Below are positions 19,066-28,465 of a stretch of 64,000 bases of DNA, piece by piece. Positions within the stretch are counted from its first letter, which is position 1. Every line of letters begins with the position of its first letter. The translations under genes were made by a program, and so were the position numbers. The notes beneath the pieces are model-generated. The model saw only the letters and a list, made by a program, of their open reading frames with translations, did not search any database and was not told where the DNA came from. This DNA comes from Pseudoflavitalea sp. G-6-1-2 (lineage in GTDB: Bacteria; Bacteroidota; Bacteroidia; Chitinophagales; Chitinophagaceae). The stretch spans positions 1,240,001 to 1,304,000 of the forward strand of contig NZ_JABBGB010000002.1 of NCBI RefSeq assembly GCF_012927185.1, given 5' to 3'.

Positions 19066-20697
19066 ATGAGAATTCTCTATGCATTGCCCTTAATGCTATT
19101 CGCCAGCTGTGCGGCTCAGAAAGAAAAGGCCGATCTGCTGGTGCATCATGCCACCATCTACACCGTAGACAGCAGCTTCAGCACTGCCGAAGCCATGGCC
19201 ATCAAAGACGGTAAGATCCTTGAAACCGGCAGCAACGAAGCCTTGCTGAAGAAGTATGAAGCCAAAGACACGCTCGATGCAAACGGACAATTCATCTACC
19301 CCGGTTTCATCGATGCGCATGCACATTTTTATGGATATGGACTCAGCCTTCAAACCGCCAATCTCAATGGCACCGACAGCTGGAAATCCATTCTCGATAC
19401 ATTGACCTCCTTCGCTCAATCGCACAATACCGGCTGGCTGATTGGCCGCGGATGGGATCAGAACGACTGGACCAGCAAAGAATTCCCCAACAACGAAGAG
19501 CTAAACCAACTCTTCCCCGACAGACCCGTGATCCTCGCCCGCGTTGACGGGCATGCCGCTATTGCAAACAAAGCAGCGCTCGATCTCGCCGGCATAAAGC
19601 CCGGCATGAAAATCACGGGAGGAAGTATCGAAGTAGTCAATGGTAAACTCACCGGCATTCTGCTCGACAATGCCATCGATCTGGTAAACAGAAAAATTCC
19701 AGGCGCTACCGAAGAGCAAAGCAAAAAAGGATTGCTCGATGCACAACAGAACTGTTTCGCCATGGGCCTCACCACCATCGACGATTGCGGACTCGATTAT
19801 ACCGATGTAGAAACCATCTACAAATTGCAGCAAAGCGGCGAACTGAAAATGCGGCTTTACGTATTGCTCAGCGATGCCAAACGCAATTACGATTATCTCT
19901 TCAGCAAAGGAAAGATCAAAACAGATCGACTGCATATCCAGGGCTTCAAAGTATATGGTGATGGTGCACTAGGATCCCGCGGCGCCTGCCTGTTGCAGCC
20001 TTACACAGATAAACCGCATACGCATGGATTCTTGCTCAGCGATCCGGCACACTTCGACTCTGTTGCCAATATCATCTACGAAAAAGGATTTCAGATGTGC
20101 ACACATGCCATCGGAGATTCGGGCAACAGAACTATTCTGCACACTTACGGAAAATACCTCAAAGAGAAGAACGATCGCCGCTGGCGCATCGAGCACGCAC
20201 AGGTGGTGAATAAAGAAGACTTCGCGCTCTTCGGAAAATACAGCATCATCCCATCAGTTCAGCCAACACATGCCACCAGCGATATGTACTGGGCAGAGCA
20301 ACGCCTCGGACCAGAACGCATCCGCGGAGCCTACGCATTCAATGATCTGCTTAAACAAAACGGCTGGATTGCACTTGGCACCGACTTCCCCGTTGAAGAT
20401 ATTTCACCGTTCAAAACATTCTATGCCGCAGTTGTTCGCAAAGATGCCAAAGGATGGCCTGCCAACGGATACCAGACGGAGAACGCGCTCACGCGCGAAG
20501 CCACCCTGCGTGGCATGACCATCTGGGCAGCTAAATCGAACTTTGAAGAACAGGAGAAAGGGAGTCTCGAACGCGGTAAACTCGCCGACTTCATCCTGCT
20601 CGATAAAGATCTCATGAAAGCGGAAGAAGCACAATTGCTGCACATCAATGTACAGCGCACGTATCTCAACGGAGAGAAAGTATTCCATCGCAAATAG
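19066..20697 (+). CDS. Exported amidohydrolase, YtcJ-like (lipoprotein)
   Basis: This 543-residue metal-dependent hydrolase has a lipobox FASC that places the lipidated cysteine at residue 15. The catalytic domain shows the metal-binding FIDAHAHFYGYG (HxH), later GDGALGSRGACLL, and the C-terminal LERGKLADFILLDKDL strand of the amidohydrolase composite domain. Members of this YtcJ/NfdA-like branch cleave N-acyl or formamide substrates. The ATG at 19066 is chosen because it begins a clean lipoprotein signal; the frame is open 30 codons further upstream but without signal character. It is divergent from the S33 hydrolase gene. A perfect terminator follows the stop. Confidence 0.85.
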   Translation: MRILYALPLMLFASCAAQKEKADLLVHHATIYTVDSSFSTAEAMAIKDGKILETGSNEALLKKYEAKDTLDANGQFIYPGFIDAHAHFYGYGLSLQTANLNGTDSWKSILDTLTSFAQSHNTGWLIGRGWDQNDWTSKEFPNNEELNQLFPDRPVILARVDGHAAIANKAALDLAGIKPGMKITGGSIEVVNGKLTGILLDNAIDLVNRKIPGATEEQSKKGLLDAQQNCFAMGLTTIDDCGLDYTDVETIYKLQQSGELKMRLYVLLSDAKRNYDYLFSKGKIKTDRLHIQGFKVYGDGALGSRGACLLQPYTDKPHTHGFLLSDPAHFDSVANIIYEKGFQMCTHAIGDSGNRTILHTYGKYLKEKNDRRWRIEHAQVVNKEDFALFGKYSIIPSVQPTHATSDMYWAEQRLGPERIRGAYAFNDLLKQNGWIALGTDFPVEDISPFKTFYAAVVRKDAKGWPANGYQTENALTREATLRGMTIWAAKSNFEEQEKGSLERGKLADFILLDKDLMKAEEAQLLHINVQRTYLNGEKVFHRK

Positions 20698-20713
20698 CAT
20701 TTCATCATGCAAT

Positions 20714-20748
20714 AAAAACGGCTGCATCAAGAGACGCAGCCGTTTTTT
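20714..20748. terminator. Bidirectional terminator between amidohydrolase and phosphodiesterase genes
   Basis: AAAAACGGCTGC (20714-20725) pairs with GCAGCCGTTTTT (20736-20747). T-runs exist on both strands, serving the two convergent genes. Confidence 0.88.
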
Positions 20749-20776
20749 ATTGTAAGCGGTTTCGTTGGAAACGATC

Positions 20777-22087
20777 CTAGAAATTCCAGTCGAACCCGAT
20801 CTTCTTTCTCATCACTTTTTTCGGAAACCTGCTATTGCTGTCTGTAGGTTCGGTGATCTTCAGGCCGAGCAATTTTGCTGCAAGCGCGTATACATCTACA
20901 TTCTGGAAGGTTGGGATGATCTTTCCGGTTTTGATCGATGGCCCCCAGGCTAAAAAAGTGGCGTGCATTTCTTTGTACTGATAGGGATCAAATCCATGTC
21001 GTCCGGGATTTTCTTTTTTGTCGCGGAACTTGAATACGCGTGGAAGCTGTGGCACCAGCACAATATCACCAAGACGATGGTAACGATCGTCGGCAGTACT
21101 GTAGTTCCAGCGCTTAGGTGTTTCATTGAGCAGATAAACATCGTAACCGTCTGCATTGGCTTTCAGTTCACGATACAATGCAGGTACTTTCGATGCATCT
21201 TTCGCATAGATGTGCACCAGCATATCTGTAGGAAGTAGTGTAAAGTTGGTGGTGTCTACGGCAGGAAGTTTGAGCATTCGAGTTGTATCGATCTTCGTCA
21301 TTCCGTGATCGGAAACAAAGATCGTATTCACCGGAAGCTTCAGAGAATCGAGCATGTTTTGCAACTGACCAACTGCATTGTCGATGAGCTGCACCGCTTT
21401 TCCTGTTTCAGGATCATCCGGACCGTATTCATGCCCTGCATGATCCACCTGAGGAAAATACAAGGTGATCATATGCGGACGTTTTTCTTCAGGAAGTGTT
21501 AACCAGTTCTTCACTGCAGCGATGCGTTCGGGGATGGTGATATCATTTCCGAAATGATACCAGTAGCTCGGACGAATGCCCTGGATCGCAGCTTCAGACC
21601 CTACCCAATAAAAACTCGCAGAAAGCATCTGCTGTTTTTCGGCCAGCACCCAGAGTGGTTCGCCGCCATACCAGCTGCTGTCGGTCACTTCTTTGATGAT
21701 GCTCATGGAGTATCGGCGCTGACGGGCGGTATCGATAAAATGATTGTCCACCAATCCGTGATGTGCGGGATACAATCCTGTTGCCAGCGTATAGTGATTG
21801 GGGAATGTAACCGAAGGGAACGACGGCCACATCGACTCTGCACGAACGCCGCCACTGCTCAGTCTTTTGAGATTGGCGGCATTGTACTTATCCATGTAAT
21901 CGTACCGGAAACCATCGGCGGAGATCATGATCACGTAAGGCTTTTGTTGCTGCGATACAGCATTGCTCCTACCCGGTTCTATCTGCTGCGTTGTATCCTG
22001 CTTCCACTTCTTTTCCTGTGCATTTACCGATGCTGCCGATGTCAGCAAACCTATTGCGATCAGACTTCCGGCTAAAAGATTTCTCAT
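20777..22087 (-). CDS. Type I phosphodiesterase / nucleotide pyrophosphatase (ENPP-like, alkaline phosphatase superfamily)
   Basis: This 436-residue periplasmic enzyme has a signal peptide ending near SVNAQ (residue 24). The metal site begins at ISADGFRYDY (Asp58), the NPP nucleophile segment SFPSVTFPNHYTL holds Thr94, and further metal ligands are in PQVDHAGHEYGPDD and FVSDHGMTKI. The family hydrolyses phosphodiester or pyrophosphate bonds in nucleotides or lipids. The start at 22087 gives a normal signal peptide; the frame runs 21 codons further upstream without one. It is convergent with the amidohydrolase gene and divergent from the SGNH hydrolase gene. The exact substrate cannot be assigned. 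Confidence 0.92.
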   Translation of the reverse strand: MRNLLAGSLIAIGLLTSAASVNAQEKKWKQDTTQQIEPGRSNAVSQQQKPYVIMISADGFRYDYMDKYNAANLKRLSSGGVRAESMWPSFPSVTFPNHYTLATGLYPAHHGLVDNHFIDTARQRRYSMSIIKEVTDSSWYGGEPLWVLAEKQQMLSASFYWVGSEAAIQGIRPSYWYHFGNDITIPERIAAVKNWLTLPEEKRPHMITLYFPQVDHAGHEYGPDDPETGKAVQLIDNAVGQLQNMLDSLKLPVNTIFVSDHGMTKIDTTRMLKLPAVDTTNFTLLPTDMLVHIYAKDASKVPALYRELKANADGYDVYLLNETPKRWNYSTADDRYHRLGDIVLVPQLPRVFKFRDKKENPGRHGFDPYQYKEMHATFLAWGPSIKTGKIIPTFQNVDVYALAAKLLGLKITEPTDSNSRFPKKVMRKKIGFDWNF

Positions 22088-22269
22088 GCTCCTGATTTTA
22101 TTGATCAGCAAATATTCAAAAAAGGATCGGGAAACAGGAGTGCTTGCCACTAAAACAGCTAAAAATTAACCCTGCATAATCAGCTTTGCCATCCCAACCG
22201 GATTATCGTAAATTACCTTCCGAAAAGAAAGATTACCGATTATTTAATCATCTTTTTTAAACCCACGTA

Positions 22270-22938
22270 ATGAAGAAGTTACTGAGCAGTTTGCTCTTAC
22301 TCACCATTCTCATGTCATTCACCACATTTCAGACACCGGAACGCATTGTATTTTTTGGAGACAGCATTACACAGCAGGGTGTAAGACCTAAAGGTTATAT
22401 CACCAACATGCAGGAGATGCTGAAAGCAAAAGGTCTCGATAAGAATTATGAACTGATCGGCGCCGGCATAGGCGGCAACAAAGTAACCGATCTCTACCTC
22501 CGTCTCGAAGACGATGTGCTGGCAAAGAATCCCAATACAGTTGTGATTTTCATAGGCACCAATGATGTTTGGCACAAAACCAATCCGGGCACTGGTACCG
22601 ATCCCGACAAGTTCGAGAAATTCTACAATGCCATCATCAAAAAGCTGCAGGCGAAAAATATCAAAGTGGTGCTGGTAACACCGGGCGCTATCGGAGAGAA
22701 GACCGATTTCACCAATGAACAGGATGGGGATCTCAATAAATATGCAGCCATCGTTAGAAAGATTGCGGCCAATAACAACTGTTCACTCATCGATATGCGG
22801 AAGGTTTTTCTCGATTATAATTTGATTAATAATAAGAATAACGAAGAAAAAGGCATCCTCACAACAGACCGCGTTCACCTCACAGATACAGGCAATCAGG
22901 TGGTTGCCGAACAAATGTATAAGCACTTAATTAAATAA
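22270..22938 (+). CDS. Exported SGNH/GDSL-family hydrolase
   Basis: This 222-residue protein has a signal-peptide-like N-terminus (residues 1-20). The SGNH blocks are present in order: block I FFGDSITQQG with Ser32, block II around GAGIGGNKV, block III FIGTNDVWH, and block V DRVHLTDTGN with the catalytic Asp and His. Such enzymes are esterases, including rhamnogalacturonan or xylan acetyl esterases and lysophospholipase-like proteins. It stands alone with a hairpin 18 bp after the stop codon. The substrate is unknown, but carbohydrate ester removal is common in this phylum. Confidence 0.88.
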   Translation: MKKLLSSLLLLTILMSFTTFQTPERIVFFGDSITQQGVRPKGYITNMQEMLKAKGLDKNYELIGAGIGGNKVTDLYLRLEDDVLAKNPNTVVIFIGTNDVWHKTNPGTGTDPDKFEKFYNAIIKKLQAKNIKVVLVTPGAIGEKTDFTNEQDGDLNKYAAIVRKIAANNNCSLIDMRKVFLDYNLINNKNNEEKGILTTDRVHLTDTGNQVVAEQMYKHLIK

Positions 22939-22956
22939 GGCACAACTACTTAACAT

Positions 22957-22995
22957 GCAGGCCGGGTTTTGTTCCAACAACAATCCCGGACCTGC
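22957..22995 (+). terminator. Hairpin after the SGNH hydrolase gene
   Basis: GCAGG-C-CGGG (from 22957) pairs with CCCG-GA-CCTGC (ending 22995), followed by TTTGTT. It is an imperfect but plausible terminator. Confidence 0.55.
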
Positions 22996-23099
22996 TTTGT
23001 TATTTATGGAAGTACCGGTAATTGCCGACAGGAACCCGAAGCGGCCATTGCGGCTATCCGATACGGGCATTACAGCTTTACCTGAATTTCAAAAAAATG

Positions 23100-23107
23100 T
23101 ATGTTTG
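23100..23107 (+). promoter_or_regulatory. Promoter -7 box of the glutamine amidotransferase gene
   Basis: TATGTTTG matches TAnnTTTG and lies 6 bp before the ATG at 23113. An earlier in-frame ATG at 23101 is part of the box itself, so the mRNA is predicted to begin at or next to the 23113 start codon. Confidence 0.6.
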
Positions 23108-23112
23108 CAGCC

Positions 23113-23958
23113 ATGTACAGGAGTGATCACAAACAAATCCGCATTGCAATACTTGATCTCTATGAGGCTCAGGCCAATGAAGGGATGCGCTGTATCCGCG
23201 ATATCCTGCAACAATACAGCCGTCTGCATCAACTTGAACTCGTTTGGGACGAATATGAAGTGCGCATAAAGCAGCAGCTTCCCGATCTCAGTTACGACCT
23301 GTATATTTCCAGTGGTGGTCCCGGTTCTCCTGTAGACAGCGCCGGCACTGAATGGGAAAACAAATATTTCGATTGGATCCATACTGTGGAGCAATACAAT
23401 CAGCTTCCCGGCAATTCTCCTAAGAAGCATGTACTCTTCATCTGTCATTCATTTCAGCTGGCCTGCCGTTACTTTGAAGTGGCGGAAGTAAAACGCAGGA
23501 AGTCAACTGCCTTTGGCGTGTTTCCTGTTCATATGCTGGATGAAGGCCATCAGGAAGCGCTGTTCGCCAATCTGCAGGATCCTTTCTATGCGGTGGACAG
23601 CCGCGATTACCAGGTGGTGCAGCCCAATCACCAGCGTATCCGTCAGCTCGGCGCCTCCATACTCGCCATAGAAAAAGAAAGGCCGCATGTTCCGCTCGAA
23701 CGTGCCATCATGGCTTTCCGCTTCAACGAATATATGGTTGGAACACAGTTCCATCCTGAAGCTGATGCTGCAGGCATGACCATGTATCTGTTGCGTGAGG
23801 ATAAGAAACAAACCGTGATCGCCAACCATGGCGAGGCCAAATGGAGCTCCATGATTGAGCAGCTCAACGATCCCGACAAGATCCGCTACACCTACGCGCA
23901 TGTACTGCCCAATTTTTTAAGTCTGGCCACCGAAGAACTGGTAGGCGTTACTGCCTGA
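23113..23958 (+). CDS. Class I glutamine amidotransferase-like protein
   Basis: This 281-residue protein has a class I GATase fold. It shows an SGGPGS loop near residue 67, a nucleophile segment FICHSFQLA with Cys111, and a TQFHPEAD segment providing the His214-Glu216 pair, so the catalytic triad looks complete. The usual GMP-synthase partner domain is absent, and the protein is about 80 residues longer than a minimal GATase domain. The family either supplies ammonia from glutamine or cleaves gamma-glutamyl bonds. With nearby ATP-grasp and YbdK-like ligases, gamma-glutamyl removal or ammonia supply for an amide product is the likeliest role, by inference. It is followed 60 bp later by a ligase-like gene. 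Confidence 0.82.
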   Translation: MYRSDHKQIRIAILDLYEAQANEGMRCIRDILQQYSRLHQLELVWDEYEVRIKQQLPDLSYDLYISSGGPGSPVDSAGTEWENKYFDWIHTVEQYNQLPGNSPKKHVLFICHSFQLACRYFEVAEVKRRKSTAFGVFPVHMLDEGHQEALFANLQDPFYAVDSRDYQVVQPNHQRIRQLGASILAIEKERPHVPLERAIMAFRFNEYMVGTQFHPEADAAGMTMYLLREDKKQTVIANHGEAKWSSMIEQLNDPDKIRYTYAHVLPNFLSLATEELVGVTA

Positions 23959-24018
23959 TACGGAAGCACCCACTTGCATTTTGCTTTGTGTGCCGTAACT
24001 TTCCGTAAAATCATTTCT

Positions 24019-25212
24019 ATGGTCCCCGGCCTCCGTGAGTTATACAATCAGCAGTTTACACCAGCGCTTTATCAGCAGTTTCTGAAGGATCTGGACAACG
24101 GTTATCCGGGTGCCATCGAATTCCGCGTAGCAGAAACACCGGTATTTGTAGACAAAACATTTGCTGCTAAAATGATCGATGCCTGCGAAAGCATTATCGA
24201 CGTTGTGCTGGAACCAGGATTCACAGAACTCACCGAACGCGCCATACCAGACGCAGAACGGGTTCCCCGCGAAACTAATCATCCCCACATGATCGCCTTC
24301 GACTTCGGCGTTTGTCTCAACGACCAAGGTGAAGCAGAACCACAGCTGATCGAAATGCAGGGCTTTCCATCTCTTTACGGTTTTCAGGTATACATGGCTG
24401 ATAGTTTCAAAAAGAACTTCGTTATGCCAGAGAACTACTCTCCTTTCCTCAACGGACATACCAAAGAATCTTACATACAGGTGCTCAAAGAAGTGATTGT
24501 CGGAGACCTCAATCCGGAGAACGTAATTCTGCTGGAGATCAAACCCGACGAGCAAAAAACGAGAATTGATTTCTACTGCACCCGCGACTATCTGGGCATT
24601 CAGCCAGTCTGCATTACCGACCTCATTCAGGAAGGCCGTGAGCTCTACTACATCCTCAACGGACAAAAAACACGCATACTTCGCATATACAACCGGGTAA
24701 TTTTCGACGACTTACAGGCACAACGTGCTGCCCTCGGTCAATTCCCCGACATCACGCAGGACCTCGATGTAGAGTGGATCACACACCCCAACTGGTTTTA
24801 CCGCATCAGCAAATTCACGATGCCTTTCATTCAGCATCCCTACGTACCCGAAAGTTATTTCCTCAACGAACTGAAACAAATACCGGGCAACCTCGGCGAC
24901 TTCGTACTGAAACCACTCTTCTCCTTTGCCGGACAAGGCGTAGTGATCGATGTAACACCCGAAGACATCGACGCAGTAAAAGATCCCGAAAACTGGATAT
25001 TGCAGAAGAAAGTAAAGTATGCCGATATCATTCCCACACCAGACATACCTGCCAAAGTAGAGATCCGCATCATGTATCTCTGGGAAGACGGCGAAAGCAG
25101 GCCGCAACCCGCCATCAATCTCGCCCGCCTCAGCAAGGGCAAGATGATTGGAGTACGCTACAACAAAGACAAAGAATGGGTTGGCGGAACTGTATCATTT
25201 TTCGAGCGTTAG
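24019..25212 (+). CDS. Conserved ATP-grasp/glutathione-synthetase-like protein of uncertain function
   Basis: This 397-residue cytoplasmic protein is not a family I can name with certainty. Its end resembles an ATP-grasp module: FVLKPLFSFAGQGV near residue 293 (lysine and glycine-rich loop), then ILQKKVKYAD and VEIRIMYLWEDGE, where acidic residues could bind magnesium. An earlier segment, LIEMQGFPSLYG, is also notable. The ATG at 24019 is preferred because a promoter-like TAACTTTC box at 23996-24003 lies just upstream. It follows the glutamine amidotransferase gene on the same strand, so it probably joins the same amide-bond chemistry. An alternative is a ligase that has lost activity. Confidence 0.68.
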   Translation: MVPGLRELYNQQFTPALYQQFLKDLDNGYPGAIEFRVAETPVFVDKTFAAKMIDACESIIDVVLEPGFTELTERAIPDAERVPRETNHPHMIAFDFGVCLNDQGEAEPQLIEMQGFPSLYGFQVYMADSFKKNFVMPENYSPFLNGHTKESYIQVLKEVIVGDLNPENVILLEIKPDEQKTRIDFYCTRDYLGIQPVCITDLIQEGRELYYILNGQKTRILRIYNRVIFDDLQAQRAALGQFPDITQDLDVEWITHPNWFYRISKFTMPFIQHPYVPESYFLNELKQIPGNLGDFVLKPLFSFAGQGVVIDVTPEDIDAVKDPENWILQKKVKYADIIPTPDIPAKVEIRIMYLWEDGESRPQPAINLARLSKGKMIGVRYNKDKEWVGGTVSFFER

Positions 25213-25348
25213 AAAATCCACCAACCCAATAATTTCAGAAAGAAAACAACAAGCAAGTTTTCAGCAGGTATTCTCAGAAAAACAAGCCAACTCTCAGCTA
25301 TTTCGAAGTTTACCTCATTCGATCCCCTTGCCCCCGCAGCGTGCTGAA

Positions 25349-25496
25349 GTGCGCATGGTGTTGTGTTCAGGGCCTTGGAATGTGTTGCACAAAAGTCCGG
25401 CTATATTCTACTGTCCTATCCTACTTGACAAAAGATCATCGGAGCCACAATACTGCCCGGCACATTTCGCGCCCCTGAACACAACACCATGCGCAC
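25349..25496 (+). repeat. R1 palindromic repeat, copy 1
   Basis: A perfect 24-bp inverted repeat (25349-25372 and 25473-25496) encloses a 100-bp core. Inside are AATGTGTTGC (25379-25388) and CCGGCACATTT (25457-25467), whose ATGTG and CACAT parts can pair again. The core aligns along its whole length with two other copies at 55.1-55.5 kb, while the arms differ in sequence. The element lies between the 3' ends of convergent genes and has no coding potential. It could be a transcribed RNA hairpin or a mobile palindromic repeat. The rest of the 25213-25511 interval holds nothing I can identify. Confidence 0.8.
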
Positions 25497-25511
25497 GATA
25501 GCCACGAAACC

Positions 25512-26105
25512 TTATCTTCCACTCCACCAGTCCGGCCGCTGATCCGCATCTTTTTTTCTTGTAACGAAATTTATATTCACCACAAAGTGATCGATCTTAT
25601 ACAACATCTCCAGTTCCACTTTGAATAATTTATACCGTTCGTCAGCAGTCTGGATTTTGAATTCGCTGATCACGAAATCTTTTTCAGTAGCAGGCTCATC
25701 GAAATCACCTTCGAGGTAGTATGCAGATCCATCTACCATTTTGAGTTTGCATTTGTTGAGCTGATTGAAAAGGCGGCGGTATTCTTTGCTCGCATCTTCG
25801 AATTCTTCGGTATGATACATCAGCGCAGCCCAGCTGGCAGTTGTATCGAGACCAGAGTTGTAATGAGCGATGATGCAGGTTTCAGCGCCGGGCAGATTCA
25901 CGGTGGATGCGTAATGCTGCAGTTCTCCTTCCTGCAATACCAGATCTCCGGTAAGGTGTTTGTAGTTGTAAGGGAAGTCACCGAGGATCGCTTCAACGGC
26001 TTTTGAAAAGCCCGGATTCGCAGGATCTTTTTTGAACAGATTCAATTGCGCATGAGCGGTTCCGATAGCCAAAAGGGCTACCGTTAGGGTAGAGATTTTT
26101 TTCAT
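25512..26105 (-). CDS. Exported protein of unknown function downstream of the metal TonB receptor
   Basis: This 197-residue protein has a clear signal peptide ending at GTAHAQ (residue 20). The mature part has alternating strands and helices, a single internal CIIAHYNSG segment, and a basic tail. I do not recognise the family. It begins 35 bp after the stop of the TonB receptor on the same strand, so the two probably form an operon at the downstream end of the copper/metal island. A periplasmic partner of the receptor is possible but unproven. Confidence 0.72.
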   Translation of the reverse strand: MKKISTLTVALLAIGTAHAQLNLFKKDPANPGFSKAVEAILGDFPYNYKHLTGDLVLQEGELQHYASTVNLPGAETCIIAHYNSGLDTTASWAALMYHTEEFEDASKEYRRLFNQLNKCKLKMVDGSAYYLEGDFDEPATEKDFVISEFKIQTADERYKLFKVELEMLYKIDHFVVNINFVTRKKDADQRPDWWSGR

Positions 26106-26140
26106 TGGGTTAGATTTTGCTGTGCAAGTTTATCACTTAT

Positions 26141-28444
26141 TCACAACTTATCACCCGTAATTGTCCACCGTAAACCTACGAATGCCCTGATACCCTGATT
26201 GGGAGCGAATACATAGTTCGGATCGAAGGTGAGACGGTAAGGATTTGGATCACCATTCACACCAACTTTCTGAATTACACCGTTGGCATCTTTTGCAACA
26301 AGTTTATCGAAGGGATCGTGAGAGCGTGCGATGATGAATGGATTGCCTTTTGCAGGCGTCCAGTTAAGCAGATTTTTTATTCCACAGTATACTTCGATGC
26401 TATGTGGCAGTTTTTTGGTGACCTGAATATTCTGAATGCTCCACACGGGGGATGTTGGTTTGCGCGGATCTTCTTCAGAAAGCAAGGGCAGGTCCATCGG
26501 ACCGTACATATTGCCGGTGTAATCGATCGTCCACTCTCCTTTTTTGAATGTGTAGGAAAGCGACCAGTTGGCGCTCCACTTTTCTGTGAGCATCTGACGA
26601 CTGGTGGTTTTGATGCCCGCATTCTTGCTTACGATGCTTACATCCTGAAAAGTGCCGCCTATATGGCCTTTCAGCCCATTGGTGAAACCGAATTCTGTGT
26701 TGAGACTAACACCTTTTGAGACAGAGTAGCCGGTAAGATTGCGATAGATGATCTGTTCGGTGTTGGTAGTGTAATCGGGAATGATGCGATTGGTGAAATG
26801 CGTGTACCATGCAGAGGCATCAAAGTTGACCCAGAAAAATTTTGTGTAGAGTTTTTTTACGTAGTTGAGGTTTACGTTGTAACTGCGTTCGGGTTCGAGT
26901 TCTTCGGGGATCAGCACATCTCTTGCGCCTGTGAGGGCGGCATGATCTTCCGTGAAGATGTTCACAACCCGAAAGCCGGTACCGGCATTGATTCTGATCA
27001 CATCATCGTTGGTAGGATTCCACTTCCATGCGATTCGTGGAGTGAAGATATGACCGTGTACCGGATGATGATCCCATCGCGCGCCGAGCAGTAATTTCTG
27101 CTTGTCGGCAATGCTGATTTCATCCTGCAAAAATATTCCGGGCAAAGGTGTGTGCTGAGGTTTGTTGCGGCCTGTGAGTGTATCGCGGGTGGCGGTGGTA
27201 TTGTCGTCGTAGGCAGTGTAACGGAATACGGCGCCGGCAAGCAGGTCGTGACTGCCGAGACTTTTATCCCAGGTGAGCTGCCCGAATGCAACTTGCTGCG
27301 AGGCATTGAAAATATTGTTGCCGTAGGCAGATCGCTGGATATGAGAATTGAATGACCCGGAGAATAATAACTTTTCGGTTGTTGGTAATTGATAGTTACC
27401 AATGAGTTCTATGCGAGATGTATAGATGCTTTCTGCGTAGAGCGAATCACCGCCGCGGAAGGGTTTGGTCCAGCGGGTATCCCCTCCCCATCTGTCTTCG
27501 TACACATAGCGCACCGCAAGGCTGGCCTGCCGGTTCTGCTGCCGCTCGAAATTGTATTTGTTGAAGATGGCAATTCTGTTTTGCTGGGTTACATCTGTGA
27601 ACTGATCGTGGTTCTTATCGATTCGATTGTTGAAAAGGAAGTAGTTCACGCCGAGAAGGCCGGTTGTTTTTTTCCATGGTTTGTATTTGAGGCCGAGATC
27701 GAAATTGTATTCTTTCCAGGAAGTGGCCATTACATCGGCAGATAGCAGCGGTGCTTTCAATGGATTTTTGGTGATCACGTTGATAAGGCCGCCAATGGCT
27801 TCGGAGCCATACAGAGATGATGCAGGGCCTTTCACCACTTCGATGCGATCTACGAGAGAGTTGGGAATGCCGCTCAATCCGTAAACAGAGCCAAGTGCGC
27901 TCACAATGGGCATGCCATCGATGAGCACCATCGTATAAGGACCTTCAAGTCCGTTGATATGGATATCACCTGTATTGCAGACGTTGCAGTTGAGTTGTGG
28001 TCTCACCCCATTTACCTGTTGCAGTGCATCGAAAATGGTGGGTGTAGGATTTCTGCGGAAGAATTGCGGTGTGTAAACTTCTACGGGAACCGGACTGGCG
28101 GTTTTGGAGACAGCTTTCATGGTTCCGGTAACAACCACGTCGGTAAGTGTTTGAGAACTTGCTTCGAGTAATATGGTGATATGTGAACCTTCGTAAGTGG
28201 TAGTATCAGATTTATATCCGATCCTTGAAATGATGAGTGTTTGGGAACTGGCAGGCGAATTCAGATTGATGAGAAACCTGCCGTCATTTCCTGCGAGCGA
28301 TTTCTTTCCGTTGAAACTGATCACAGCACCGGGCAGTGGTTCGCCGGTGGTTTTATCTTTTACTGTTCCTGAAACGCTGCTATGTTGAGCCATTGCGTGA
28401 ATACTCAGAATACAACCCAGCAGCAGATTTATGCAATATTTCAT
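26141..28444 (-). CDS. TonB-dependent receptor of the metal/copper island
   Basis: This 767-residue outer-membrane receptor has a signal peptide (1-19) and a CarboxypepD_reg-like domain (about 22-100). The plug domain (about 110-225) contains LNCNVCNTGDIHINGLEG, a CxxC pair inside the plug, and ends near GLINVITKNP; a 22-strand-type barrel follows. Its place at the edge of a run of copper genes and the paired plug cysteines suggest a metal or metal-chelate ligand, although siderophore uptake is the common default for this family. The upstream region has a DtxR-like triple half-site. It is the first gene of a two-gene unit with the exported protein downstream. Confidence 0.9.
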   Translation of the reverse strand: MKYCINLLLGCILSIHAMAQHSSVSGTVKDKTTGEPLPGAVISFNGKKSLAGNDGRFLINLNSPASSQTLIISRIGYKSDTTTYEGSHITILLEASSQTLTDVVVTGTMKAVSKTASPVPVEVYTPQFFRRNPTPTIFDALQQVNGVRPQLNCNVCNTGDIHINGLEGPYTMVLIDGMPIVSALGSVYGLSGIPNSLVDRIEVVKGPASSLYGSEAIGGLINVITKNPLKAPLLSADVMATSWKEYNFDLGLKYKPWKKTTGLLGVNYFLFNNRIDKNHDQFTDVTQQNRIAIFNKYNFERQQNRQASLAVRYVYEDRWGGDTRWTKPFRGGDSLYAESIYTSRIELIGNYQLPTTEKLLFSGSFNSHIQRSAYGNNIFNASQQVAFGQLTWDKSLGSHDLLAGAVFRYTAYDDNTTATRDTLTGRNKPQHTPLPGIFLQDEISIADKQKLLLGARWDHHPVHGHIFTPRIAWKWNPTNDDVIRINAGTGFRVVNIFTEDHAALTGARDVLIPEELEPERSYNVNLNYVKKLYTKFFWVNFDASAWYTHFTNRIIPDYTTNTEQIIYRNLTGYSVSKGVSLNTEFGFTNGLKGHIGGTFQDVSIVSKNAGIKTTSRQMLTEKWSANWSLSYTFKKGEWTIDYTGNMYGPMDLPLLSEEDPRKPTSPVWSIQNIQVTKKLPHSIEVYCGIKNLLNWTPAKGNPFIIARSHDPFDKLVAKDANGVIQKVGVNGDPNPYRLTFDPNYVFAPNQGIRAFVGLRWTITGDKL

Positions 28445-28465
28445 GGTTAAACTTCTTGTTTCCTT

